This document shows positions 26,575 through 36,085 of a DNA stretch of 64,000 nucleotides, in pieces; the first letter of the stretch is position 1, and each line of letters starts with the position of its first letter. The notes below the pieces were generated by a model. The model saw only the letters and a list, made by a program, of their open reading frames with translations. It searched no databases and was not told where the DNA came from. The stretch is from Massilia varians (GTDB lineage: Bacteria; Pseudomonadota; Gammaproteobacteria; Burkholderiales; Burkholderiaceae_D). The translations under genes were made by a program, and so were the position numbers. Location: assembly GCF_027923905.1 (NCBI RefSeq), contig NZ_AP026966.1, positions 5,147,001-5,211,000 on the forward strand, in the 5' to 3' direction.

Positions 26575-27947
26575 TGGCTCACCTCGCGCAACTCGCGCAG
26601 TTCACTCAGGGCCTGGCGGTAGCGCTGCGCAACCGCCTCCTGCGCCACGTGGCGTCCGCCCTGCACCACCCAGCGCCCGCCGCACAGCACGTCGCGCACC
26701 AGGTTGTCGTTACCGCAGAACAGGAAGCGGCCGAGCACGTCCTCGTCCCCCACGCCGTCCAGGTTCGGATGGCTCCCGTCCAGCACCAGCAGGTCGGCGC
26801 GCAGGCCTTGCGCGAGCGCGCCCACCTTGCGGCCGGCCGCCTGGGCGCCGCCGCGCAGGGCAGTCTGCCACAAGTACTGGCCGACGTCGCGCTGTTGGCG
26901 CGTGAAGGCGATGTTGCGGCGCTGGTGGACCAGGCGCTGGCCGTATTCCAGCCAGCGCAGCTCCTCGACCGGGCTTTGCGATACGTGGCTGTCGCTCCCG
27001 ATGCCGAACCGTCCCCCGAGCTCGATAAACGCCTGCAAGGGGAACAGGCCGTCGCCGAGGTTGGCTTCGGTGGTCGGGCACAGGCCGGCGACGGCGCCGC
27101 TGTGCGCGATCGCCGCCACCTCGGCATCGTTCAGATGGGTGGCGTGCACCAGGCACCAGCGCGCGTCGATCCCGACCTGCTCCACCAGGTACTCGACCGG
27201 ACGCCGGCCGCTGAAGGCGATGCTCTGCTCGACTTCGGGCATCTGCTCGGCGATATGGATGTGCAGCGGCCGTTCGGCCGGCAGGCCGGCCGCCAGCTCG
27301 CGTACCTGGGCGATGCCGGCCGCGCGCAGCGAATGCGGCGCGGCGCCGACCTCGAGCTGGCCGCCGCGCAGGGGCTGCAGCGCCTCGACGATGCCAAGGA
27401 TGTCGTCGACGCCGGTACGGAAGCGCCGCTGCTCGGGACGCAGCGGCTGCTCGCCGAAGCCGGCATGGCTGTACAGCACCGGCAGCAGGGTCAGGCCCAT
27501 GCCGGTGGCGTGCGCGGCGCCGGCGACGCGTTCGGCGGTTTCGGCCGGGCGCGCATAGGCTTCGCCGTCCGGCGCGCGCTGCAGGTAGTGGAACTCGCAC
27601 ACCGAGGTATAGCCGTGGCGCAGGCATTCCACGAACAGCTGGGCGGCGATGGCCTCGATCTGTTCGGGCGTGATGCGGGCGGCGAAGCGGTACATCAGGT
27701 CGCGCCAGGTCCAGAAGCTGTCCGGGCCCTCGCCGGCGCGCTCGGTCAGGCCGCCCAGGGCGCGCTGGAAGGCGTGCGAGTGCAGGTTGACCATGCCCGG
27801 CAACACGTAGTCGGCGCGCGCGACGCCCAGCGGCGGCGCAGCCTGCGCGTCGACGCGGGTCAGGTCGCCCAGCGCATCCCACTCGAGCAGCACGTCGCGC
27901 TGCCAGCCATCCGGCAGCAGGGCATGGCGGGCGAACAGGGCTCTCAT
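26571..27947 (-). CDS. hutF: Formimidoylglutamate deiminase
   Basis: Converts N-formimino-L-glutamate to N-formyl-L-glutamate plus ammonia. The 458-residue amidohydrolase has LPGMVNLHSHAFQRAL (metal His pair plus the family Gln-Arg), the active-site block HIHIAEQMPEVEQS, and GSDSHVSQSPVEELRWLEYG. The ATG at 27947 overlaps the hutG stop by 4 bases; the frame stays open further upstream but that part lies inside hutG. Presence of hutF with hutG shows the two-step formylglutamate route instead of direct formiminoglutamase. Confidence 0.95.
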   Translation of the reverse strand: MRALFARHALLPDGWQRDVLLEWDALGDLTRVDAQAAPPLGVARADYVLPGMVNLHSHAFQRALGGLTERAGEGPDSFWTWRDLMYRFAARITPEQIEAIAAQLFVECLRHGYTSVCEFHYLQRAPDGEAYARPAETAERVAGAAHATGMGLTLLPVLYSHAGFGEQPLRPEQRRFRTGVDDILGIVEALQPLRGGQLEVGAAPHSLRAAGIAQVRELAAGLPAERPLHIHIAEQMPEVEQSIAFSGRRPVEYLVEQVGIDARWCLVHATHLNDAEVAAIAHSGAVAGLCPTTEANLGDGLFPLQAFIELGGRFGIGSDSHVSQSPVEELRWLEYGQRLVHQRRNIAFTRQQRDVGQYLWQTALRGGAQAAGRKVGALAQGLRADLLVLDGSHPNLDGVGDEDVLGRFLFCGNDNLVRDVLCGGRWVVQGGRHVAQEAVAQRYRQALSELRELREVSQ

Positions 27948-28732
27948 GTGCGCACCCAGTTCACCGCGGCGGCGATCATGTCCTTCAGCAGCGGCTGGAC
28001 TTCGGCCGCGACCTCGGGTCGATATTCGAAGGGCGCCGCTTCGTTCATGTACAGGCACTGGCACATCTCGAGCTGGATCGCGTGCACGCCCTGCTCCGGC
28101 TGGCCGTACTTGCGGGTGATGTGGCCGCCCTTGAAGCGGCCGTTGACCGCGACGCTGAAGCGGTCCTGGGCGCGCGCCACGTCCACCACCGTGGCTTGCA
28201 GGCCGGGCGCGCAGGACGCGCCGTCGGCGGTGCCGAAGTTCAGGTCCGGCAGGCGGCCTTCGAAAAAGCGCGGCACGATCGAGGCGATCGAATGCGCGTC
28301 CCACAGCACCACGCGGCCGAACTCAGCTTGCAGACGCGCCAGTTCCGCGCGCAGCTGCTCGTGGTAGGGCAGCCAGTAGCGCTCCAGGCGGCGCCGTACC
28401 TCGGCTTCGTCCGGCGTCTTTCCGGCCAGGTAGAGGCTCTCGCGGCCGAAGGTGTCGACCGGGCACAGCCCGGTGGTGTCCATCCCGGGATACAGGTTGG
28501 TGTTCTCGGGCGGCCGGTTCAGGTCGATCAGGTAGCGCGACCAGCGCGCCGAGATGGTCGACACGCCCATCTCTTCCAGGAAGCCGTAGAGTTCCGGCAG
28601 GTGCCAGTCGGTGTCCGCGCGCGCCGTGGCGCAGGGCGCCATGCTGCTTGCTACCTCGTCCGGGATGTCGGTGCCCGCGTGCGGCATCGACACGAGCATG
28701 GGAAGCCTGCCTGCCTTGAACCGGAAATCCAT
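27944..28732 (-). CDS. hutG: N-formylglutamate deformylase
   Basis: Releases formate from N-formyl-L-glutamate to give glutamate, the final step of the pathway. The 262 residues carry the amidohydrolase blocks MLVSMPHAGTDIPDEV, TDWHLPELYGFL, YWLPYHEQLRAEL, VLWDAHSIASIVPRFF and the GRFKGGHITRKYG segment. It lies 21 bases after hutH and overlaps hutF by 4 bases. Confidence 0.95.
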   Translation of the reverse strand: MDFRFKAGRLPMLVSMPHAGTDIPDEVASSMAPCATARADTDWHLPELYGFLEEMGVSTISARWSRYLIDLNRPPENTNLYPGMDTTGLCPVDTFGRESLYLAGKTPDEAEVRRRLERYWLPYHEQLRAELARLQAEFGRVVLWDAHSIASIVPRFFEGRLPDLNFGTADGASCAPGLQATVVDVARAQDRFSVAVNGRFKGGHITRKYGQPEQGVHAIQLEMCQCLYMNEAAPFEYRPEVAAEVQPLLKDMIAAAVNWVRT

Positions 28733-28753
28733 TGCCTCTCCTGATCTGTGTTG

Positions 28754-30301
28754 TTATGGGTGCAGTACAGTGAACAGTTCCTTGATCGATGCCGACAGCT
28801 CGCCGTTCACGACCATCAGGCGCGCGGCCTCGATGTCCGGGGCAAAGAAGCGGTCGGCATCGTAGGGCGCCACCCGCGCGCGCAGTTGGGCGTGCACGTG
28901 CTCGAGGTGCCCGGAGCTGCGCAGGGGGCGGTGGAATTCGATGCCCTGCGCCGCCGCCAGCAGCTCGATGCCGACGATCACCGAGGTATTGTGCGCCATC
29001 TGGTCCAGTCGGCGCGCCGCGAAGGTGGCCATGCTGACGTGGTCTTCCTGGTTGGCCGAGGTCGGCAGGCTGTCGACGCTGGCCGGATGGGCCAGCGACT
29101 TGTTTTCCGACGCCAGCGCGGCCGCGGTGACGTGGGCGATCATGAAGCCGGAATTCAGGCCCGGTTCCTTGACCAGGAAGGCCGGCAGGCCAGACAGGTT
29201 GGCGTCGATCAGCAGCGCGATGCGGCGTTCCGACAGTGCGCCGACTTCGGCGATGGCCAGCGCCAGCGTGTCGGCGGCAAAGGCCACCGGCTCGGCGTGG
29301 AAGTTACCGCCCGAGAGGATCGCCCCATCGTCGGGGAACAGCAGCGGGTTGTCGGTGACGGCATTCGCTTCGATCAGCAGGGTGCGGCCGGCATTGCCGA
29401 TCAGGTCCATGGCCGCGCCCATCACCTGCGGCTGGCAGCGCAGGCTGTACGGATCCTGCACGCGCTCGTCGCCCACCAGGTGCGAGGCGCGGATGGCGCT
29501 GCCCGCCACCAGCTCGCGGTAGATGCGTGCTGCCGCAATCTGGCCCGGCTGGCCGCGCACCGCGTGGATGCGCGCATCGAACGGCGCATCGCTGCCGCGC
29601 GCGGCGTCGACCGACAAGGCGCCCGCCACCATGCCCGCCTCCAGCACGCGCTCGGCCATGAACAGACCGTGCAGGGCCAGCGCGGTCGAGACCTGGGTGC
29701 CGTTGATCAGGGCCAGGCCTTCCTTGGCCGCCAGGGTCACCGGCGCGATGCCGGCGGCGCCCAGGGCCTGCCTGGCGTCCATCAGTTCGCCTTTATAGCG
29801 CACCGGGCCGACGCCCAGCATGGCCAGGGTCATGTGGGCCAGCGGCGCCAGGTCGCCGGAGGCGCCGACCGAGCCCTGCGAGGGAATCGCCGGCATGATG
29901 CCCGCGTTGTACAGGGCGATCAGGGTTTCGATGATCAGCGGGCGCACGCCGGAATAGCCGCGCGCCAGGCTGCCGATCTTGGTCAGCACGATCAGGCGCA
30001 CGATGTTGTCGGCGATGAGTTCGCCGGTGCCGACCGCGTGCGACAGGATCAGGTTGCGCTGCAGGGCTTCCAGCTGGTCGTTCGGGATGTGGGCCTTGGC
30101 CAGGATGCCGAAGCCGGTGTTGATGCCGTAGGCCGGGTCGCCCTTGGCGGTGATTCGCTCGACCAGGGCGCAGGAAGCCTCGACGGCCTGCCAGGCTTCC
30201 GGCGCCAGCTGCAAGGGCACGTGGGCGGCCCAGACGGCGCGCAGGTCGCTGAGCGTCAGTTCGCCCGGCTGCAGGATAAGAGTGTGGTGCGAGTCGTTCA
30301 T
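28754..30301 (-). CDS. hutH: Histidine ammonia-lyase
   Basis: First enzyme of histidine degradation; it eliminates ammonia to give trans-urocanate. The MIO cofactor triad Ala147-Ser148-Gly149 sits in [23 protein letters not shown] (59-65) holds the catalytic Tyr. The C-terminal block [11 protein letters not shown] is also intact. The 515-residue length is normal. It starts 10 bases after hutU, so the two are translated from one message. Confidence 0.97.
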   Translation of the reverse strand: MNDSHHTLILQPGELTLSDLRAVWAAHVPLQLAPEAWQAVEASCALVERITAKGDPAYGINTGFGILAKAHIPNDQLEALQRNLILSHAVGTGELIADNIVRLIVLTKIGSLARGYSGVRPLIIETLIALYNAGIMPAIPSQGSVGASGDLAPLAHMTLAMLGVGPVRYKGELMDARQALGAAGIAPVTLAAKEGLALINGTQVSTALALHGLFMAERVLEAGMVAGALSVDAARGSDAPFDARIHAVRGQPGQIAAARIYRELVAGSAIRASHLVGDERVQDPYSLRCQPQVMGAAMDLIGNAGRTLLIEANAVTDNPLLFPDDGAILSGGNFHAEPVAFAADTLALAIAEVGALSERRIALLIDANLSGLPAFLVKEPGLNSGFMIAHVTAAALASENKSLAHPASVDSLPTSANQEDHVSMATFAARRLDQMAHNTSVIVGIELLAAAQGIEFHRPLRSSGHLEHVHAQLRARVAPYDADRFFAPDIEAARLMVVNGELSASIKELFTVLHP

Positions 30302-30311
30302 GTGTGTTGCC

Positions 30312-32015
<1,704 letters not shown>

Positions 32016-32043
32016 GGCGGCTCCTGGGTTGGAAACTGCAATG

Positions 32044-32072
32044 AGTCTAAGTTGTCTATACAACCAAGTCAA
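32044..32072 (-). promoter_or_regulatory. hut operon sigma-70 promoter
   Basis: On the minus strand TTGACT (32072-32067) is followed after exactly 17 bases by TAGACT (32049-32044). It is the only strong promoter upstream of hutU, about 29 bases before its ATG. The spacer is occupied by the HutC-like operator, so bound repressor would block RNA polymerase directly. Confidence 0.65.
32051..32064. promoter_or_regulatory. HutC-type operator
   Basis: GTTGTCTATACAAC contains GTCTATAC (32054-32061), which matches the GT-N-TA-N-AC core known for the HutC branch of GntR regulators, flanked by the complementary arms GTTGT and ACAAC. It lies inside the spacer of the hutU promoter. hutC itself is encoded 5.2 kb away. 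Relief of repression by urocanate is expected from the family. Confidence 0.65.
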
Positions 32073-32109
32073 CCACATTTATCGTTGCATTTGGTGCTGC
32101 TCGTATCTA

Positions 32110-32121
32110 TGGACTCCACCC
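32110..32121 (+). repeat. IS subterminal inverted repeat, right end
   Basis: TGGACTCCACCC, the exact reverse complement of 33497-33508. It starts 4 bases inside the inferred border. Confidence 0.85.
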
Positions 32122-32159
32122 GGTTTGCAAGAGGAAGATTGAATTTCTGCCTTAGGAAG

Positions 32160-32300
32160 AGTTTGCTTGTATCTATTCGGCCTGTGTGTTGAGCGTTTCC
32201 AGTGCTCTGGCCCTGATGTGATACGCGCGCCAGGATCCTCATAGGGTGACGGCCTCGATGGGCCACTACGAACAGCGGATTCACCCGACGCCGGTCCGAC
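32160..32300 (-). ncRNA. Candidate bridge RNA of the IS110-family element
   Basis: Read on the minus strand (same as the transposase), two consecutive hairpins each have a GGCC/GGCC inner stem flanked by unpaired segments. In the first loop (about 32272-32242) the 5' segment UUCGUAG matches the left target TCGTAG, and the 3' segment CCGUCACCCUA complements the right target TAGGGTGGACGG apart from one missing base. In the second loop (32224-32169) the 5' segment shares ATCACAT with the IS left junction, and the 3' segment complements GTATCTAT at the other junction. Target loop first and donor loop second is the bridge RNA order. The exact ends are unknown, and an outer GUAUC/GAUAC stem overlaps the donor matches. 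Confidence 0.55.
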
Positions 32301-32380
32301 CTGTTGGCATCATTCTTTCTTCATCGTCGCAAACTTGGCGGTGTTGCTCCTTCTTGTTGCTGAGTTAGTAGATCATCTTT

Positions 32381-33424
32381 TCAAGCCGGCCTGGTCGTGT
32401 ATTTCGACCAGGCCGGAACATAAGGACGTCCGTGCGTCATCAATGCCCAGATCACCCTGGCCATCTTGTTGGCCAGTGCAGTTGCGGCAACGTTGAAACT
32501 GCGTCGCTCTGCCAGCCTTGTCGCCCATTGCAGGAGCTTGTCGGGCTTGCCGTTTGCTGTTCGCAATGCGCTACGGGCACCGTGTATGAGCAGAGTGCGC
32601 AGGTAGCTATCGCCCTTGCGAGTAATGCCATACAAGCGCTGCTTGCCTCCACTGCTATGCTCGCGTGGCACGAGGCCTAGATTTGCTGCAAAGTCCCGCG
32701 CACTCTTGTAGTGGCGCGGATCAGCGATGGTTGCCTGCACTGCCGTTGCCGTCAACGGCCCTACACCCGGCACTTCCATCAGTTGCTTTGCCAACTCCGA
32801 TTTCGCGGCCTGATTCAGGCGGCGGTCATATGCCTGGATCCTTTCTTCCTTATCGTCCAGCTGGGCCTTGAGCTCCCAAAACGTCTCCAGGGCCATGCCA
32901 GACAAGCCGTTGTCCGAATCGTTCAACCATGCTTTTAGTCCATCACGGAACTTCTCCACGCTCTTGGGAAACACCTGGCCATACTCGCCCGCGAACGCCC
33001 GGAGCCGGTTGATCATCGCTACACGCTCGGTCATCAAGGCGCTGCGGGCACGGTGCAGCATCTGCAAATCTTGCTGCGCTGCCGTATTGATCGGCACATA
33101 CTTGGTCGCACCGCGCGAACGCGCCTCGGCAATTGCGGCAGCATCGTTCATGTCGTTTTTGTTGCCGGTGACATAAGCCTTGACGTGTTGTGCCGCGACC
33201 AGCTTGACGTCATGTCCCATCTCGACGAATTTGCGTGCCCAATAGTGTGAGCCAGCGCAGGCTTCGATACCAATCATCGCCGGCGCCATTTGCGTGAACA
33301 TTGGAAGTACCTGGTCTCGTGCAAGCTTACGCTTGAACACCCGTTTGCCGCTTTCGTCGAGCCCGACAGCGAAGAACACGTCCTTCGCAATATCCAAACC
33401 AATCACTTTTGCGTTAGCATTCAT
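32381..33424 (-). CDS. IS110-family transposase (DEDD recombinase)
   Basis: A 347-residue IS110 recombinase. The RuvC-like DEDD catalytic set is D11 (VIGLDIAKD), E54 (IGIEACAG), D91 and D94 (NKNDMNDA). The C-terminal Tnp domain has MEVPGVGPLTATAVQA and GLVPREHSSGGKQRLYGITR with the conserved serine region. GGGGGAG five bases before ATG 33424 is a strong ribosome site. The frame is intact, so the element may be active. A 12-bp inverted repeat hairpin (32386-32416) overlaps the last codons. It acts with a structured RNA that selects donor and target DNA. Confidence 0.96.
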   Translation of the reverse strand: MNANAKVIGLDIAKDVFFAVGLDESGKRVFKRKLARDQVLPMFTQMAPAMIGIEACAGSHYWARKFVEMGHDVKLVAAQHVKAYVTGNKNDMNDAAAIAEARSRGATKYVPINTAAQQDLQMLHRARSALMTERVAMINRLRAFAGEYGQVFPKSVEKFRDGLKAWLNDSDNGLSGMALETFWELKAQLDDKEERIQAYDRRLNQAAKSELAKQLMEVPGVGPLTATAVQATIADPRHYKSARDFAANLGLVPREHSSGGKQRLYGITRKGDSYLRTLLIHGARSALRTANGKPDKLLQWATRLAERRSFNVAATALANKMARVIWALMTHGRPYVPAWSKYTTRPA

Positions 33425-33496
33425 GGTGACTCCCCCTCTTGTTTTAGCGTGCCAGCCCAATCTGGCACGCTTGGCACAATGATGCCGATATCGGGA

Positions 33497-33508
33497 GGGT
33501 GGAGTCCA
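33497..33508 (-). repeat. IS subterminal inverted repeat, left end
   Basis: GGGTGGAGTCCA, the exact complement of 32110-32121. It lies 6 bases inside the border with the REPIN-like repeat. A second inverted repeat CGTGCCAG...CTGGCACG (33448-33469) sits between it and the transposase start. Confidence 0.85.
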
Positions 33509-33513
33509 TCACA

Positions 33514-33622
33514 TTAGGGTGGACGGGTCCCCCGTCCGCGCGTTCAACAATCACGTGAATCGTCGCACCGCTTGTACTCGTCCACTGTTTGAACGCGCGG
33601 ACGGCAAAGCCGTCCACCCTAC
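33514..33622. repeat. REPIN-like dispersed repeat, copy 2 (IS insertion site)
   Basis: Same architecture as copies 1 and 3: a left hairpin GGACGG/CCGTCC, CGCGCGTTCAA, a variable core, TTTGAACGCGCG, and a right hairpin GGACGG...CCGTCC ending in CACCCTAC. The first base is T instead of G because the IS110-type element has inserted in the TA of the GTAGGG border. The repeat lies directly behind the stop of the amidohydrolase gene. Confidence 0.85.
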
Positions 33623-33630
33623 GGTCTACC

Positions 33631-35301
33631 TCACTTCTTGAACACCTGCTTGCCACCCACCCAGGTCTCCAGCACGCCGGTCTTGAAGATGTCGTAGGTC
33701 GGCATGCGGAACAGGTCGCGGTCGATCACGATGAAGTCGGCGTGCTTGCCCGGCTCCAGCGAGCCCAGGCTGTTTTCCTGGTGGCCGGCATAGGCCGCAT
33801 CCAGGGTGAAGCAGCGGAAGGCCTCCTTCAGCGACATGGCCTGGTTCGGGTACCAGCCCGCCACCGGCTGGCCCGCGTGGTCCATGCGGGTGACGGCGGC
33901 GTGGATGCCGAAGAAGGGGTTGGGCGACTCCACCGGGAAGTCCGAACCGCAGGCGATGCGCGAGCCCTGGTGCAGGAAGCTGCGCCAGGCGTAGGCGCCC
34001 TTGATGCGTTCCGGGCCGACGCGGGTCTCGGCCATGTTCTTGTCCGAGGTGGCGTGGGTCGGCTGCATCGAGGGGATGATGCCGAGCGACTTGAAGCGCG
34101 GGATGTCGTCCAGGGTCACGACCTGGGCGTGCTCGATGCGGTGGCGCTGCCCTGCGCTCCTGGTGGCGGCCAGTTCCTTCTTGTAGATGTCGAGGATCTG
34201 CTTGTTGCCGGCGTCGCCGATGGCGTGCACGTTGACCTGGTAGCCCTTGCGCATGGCCTTGGTCATCATGGCGTCCATCTGCGCCTGCTTGAAGAACAGC
34301 AGGCCGTGCGAATGCGGCTCGTCGCTGTAGGGCTTGAGCAGGGCGGCGCCACGGCTGCCCAGGGCGCCGTCCGAATACAGCTTGACCGAGCGCAGCGCGT
34401 ACATGCCGTCGGCGTAATCCTTCAGCGGGCCATTTTTTGCCAACTGGTCAAAATCCTCGCCGGTCCCGCCGATCATGGCGTACACGCGCGTGGTGAGCTT
34501 CTTGTTGTCCGCGTAGTCGCGGTACAGGCGGTCCTCCGCCACCCCGATGCCCGCGTCGTGCACGCTGGTCAGGCCCATGCGTGCGATTTCCTGCAGCGAT
34601 TTGTCCAGCATGGCGCGCCCTTCCGCCTCGGTCTGGGCCGGCAGGACCTTGGTTACCAGCTCCTGCGCCGCATCGATCAGCACGCCCGTGGCGTTGCCGT
34701 TCGCGTCGCGCTGGATCTTGCCGCCGGCCGGATCCGGCGTTGTCTTCGTAATGCCGGCCAGCGCCAGCGTGCGGCTGTTGGCCCAGCCGGCATGGCCGTC
34801 GACCCGCTCCAGCCAGACCGGACGATCGGACACGACGGCGTCGAGCTCGGCGGCGGTCGGGAAGCGGCCCAGCTTCCAGTTCTCCTGGTTCCAGCCGCGG
34901 CCGCGGATCCAGGCATGGTTCGCATTGGCCCTGGCATAGCCGGCGATCGCCTGGATGGCGCCGTCCAGCGAGGTGGTGCCGGACAGGTCGAGCTGGGTCA
35001 GCTGCTGGCCCAGGCCGAACACGTGGCCGTGGGCGTCGATCAGGCCCGGCAGCACGGTGCGGCCCTGCATGTCCACCTGGCGCGCGTTCCTTGCCTTCGC
35101 CGTCACGTCGGCATTGCTGCCCACCGCCGTGATGCGTCCCTTGTCGTCAAAGGCGAGCGCGCTGAACTGCACCAGTTCGCCCTTGGCGTTCAGGGTGTAG
35201 CCGTTGGCGTTGGTGATGACGGTGTCGGCATGGGCCGACCCGAGGACGCCGAGGCCGGCGAGGACGATCAGGGAAGACAGGGGGATCTGGCGCGCGCGCA
35301 T
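33631..35301 (-). CDS. Exported amidohydrolase (YtcJ-like)
   Basis: A 556-residue metal-dependent amidohydrolase with a Sec signal peptide (cleavage near GSAHA-DT), so it is periplasmic. Family features are GRTVLPGLIDAHGHVFGLG (HxH metal site), WIRGRGWNQENWKLGRFPT, VHAIGDAGNKQILDIY, HRIEHAQVVTLDDIPRF and SDFPVESPNPFFGIHAAVTR. YtcJ-like enzymes hydrolyse amide or carbamate bonds of largely unknown substrates. It stands alone between the IS/REPIN and an AT-richer gap; no link to histidine use is evident. Confidence 0.9.
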   Translation of the reverse strand: MRARQIPLSSLIVLAGLGVLGSAHADTVITNANGYTLNAKGELVQFSALAFDDKGRITAVGSNADVTAKARNARQVDMQGRTVLPGLIDAHGHVFGLGQQLTQLDLSGTTSLDGAIQAIAGYARANANHAWIRGRGWNQENWKLGRFPTAAELDAVVSDRPVWLERVDGHAGWANSRTLALAGITKTTPDPAGGKIQRDANGNATGVLIDAAQELVTKVLPAQTEAEGRAMLDKSLQEIARMGLTSVHDAGIGVAEDRLYRDYADNKKLTTRVYAMIGGTGEDFDQLAKNGPLKDYADGMYALRSVKLYSDGALGSRGAALLKPYSDEPHSHGLLFFKQAQMDAMMTKAMRKGYQVNVHAIGDAGNKQILDIYKKELAATRSAGQRHRIEHAQVVTLDDIPRFKSLGIIPSMQPTHATSDKNMAETRVGPERIKGAYAWRSFLHQGSRIACGSDFPVESPNPFFGIHAAVTRMDHAGQPVAGWYPNQAMSLKEAFRCFTLDAAYAGHQENSLGSLEPGKHADFIVIDRDLFRMPTYDIFKTGVLETWVGGKQVFKK

Positions 35302-35395
35302 GCTGATGATTTCTCCGTTTTTTGTTGGGCTTTCCGCTCCTTATGGGCGCGGCACGGAGAAGTGTATAGAAATTCAAGGCAGGGGCATAGCTGCC

Positions 35396-36085
35396 CTAGC
35401 CCGCGTCGTGAAAGATGATCCCCAGGGCGTGCCGCATGCCGCGCCGCAGCCGGCTCACGCCATGCCGCATCGCCACCCGGTACACGCCGCGCGTGCCCTG
35501 CACCGGACGCCCGCTCACCGCGAACACGACCGCGTCGCCCTGGCCAAGGGGCACCACTTCGGCACGCGATTGCATACGCGGACGCTGCTCCGTCAATACG
35601 AACTCCCCGCCTTCGAAATCGATGCCGGGCCGCGACAGCAGCACCGCCACCTGCAGCGGAAACACCAGCTCGCCGTACAGGTCCTGGTGCAGGCAGTTGT
35701 AGTCGCCCTCGCGGTAGCGCAGCAGCAGCGGCGTGGGCTTGACCTGCCCGGCCGCGTGGCAGCGCGCCAGGTAGTCGGCATGCGCTGCCGGAAAGCGGGG
35801 CTCGATGCCGAGCATCCCGTGCCAGCGGTTGGCGATGCCGGCCAGCGGCGGATACAGGGCGCCGCGCAGCGCGGCGAGCGGCGCCGGCAGCGGATACGCG
35901 AAATACTGGTACTCGCCGCGCCCGAAGCCGTGCTGCTGCATCACGACCCGGCTGCGAAACAGCGCCGGCCGCTCGTACAAGGCGCTGGCAGCCTCGCAGT
36001 CCCGCGGCGCCAGCAGGCCGGGGAGCACGGCGCAGCCGAAGGCGTCCAGTTCCGCGGCCACACGCTCCCAATCGACTTCGTTCAC
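35396..36085 (-). CDS. 2-oxoglutarate/Fe(II) oxygenase of the ada operon
   Basis: A 229-residue dioxygenase. The iron facial triad is H133 and D135 (NCLHQDLYGE) plus H208 (MRHGVS), with R218 as likely 2-oxoglutarate ligand in RRGMRHALGIIFHDA. This C-terminal signature matches the Pfam family described as oxygenase acting on damaged DNA (recalled as PF09859), not AlkB itself. Its start overlaps the ada stop by 4 bases, so expression follows ada. The context suggests oxidative removal of alkyl lesions from nucleic acid, an inference not proven by sequence. Confidence 0.87.
   Translation of the reverse strand: MNEVDWERVAAELDAFGCAVLPGLLAPRDCEAASALYERPALFRSRVVMQQHGFGRGEYQYFAYPLPAPLAALRGALYPPLAGIANRWHGMLGIEPRFPAAHADYLARCHAAGQVKPTPLLLRYREGDYNCLHQDLYGELVFPLQVAVLLSRPGIDFEGGEFVLTEQRPRMQSRAEVVPLGQGDAVVFAVSGRPVQGTRGVYRVAMRHGVSRLRRGMRHALGIIFHDAG

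Larger units (their letters stand above)
32106..33514 (-). mobile_element. IS110-family insertion sequence (IS1111-like) at the edge of a REPIN-like repeat
   Basis: About 1.41 kb long. It encodes one DEDD transposase and has perfect 12-bp inverted repeats slightly inside its ends (32110-32121 and 33497-33508), as in the IS1111 group. Both borders carry TA (32104-32105 and 33515-33516). Removing the element joins TCGTA to GGGTGGACGG, rebuilding the CGTAGGGTGGACGG edge seen at the other two repeat copies. The element therefore inserted at the TA of a REPIN end. The 275 bases beyond the transposase stop hold a likely bridge RNA. The insertion lies about 33 bases upstream of the hut -35 box. Confidence 0.88.

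Noticed and set aside
32386..32416. Strong hairpin at the end of the IS transposase as an ordinary terminator
   Set aside because: The 12-bp stem lies inside the last transposase codons and lacks a T-run. It is more likely part of the IS right-end RNA structure, so it was not called a terminator.
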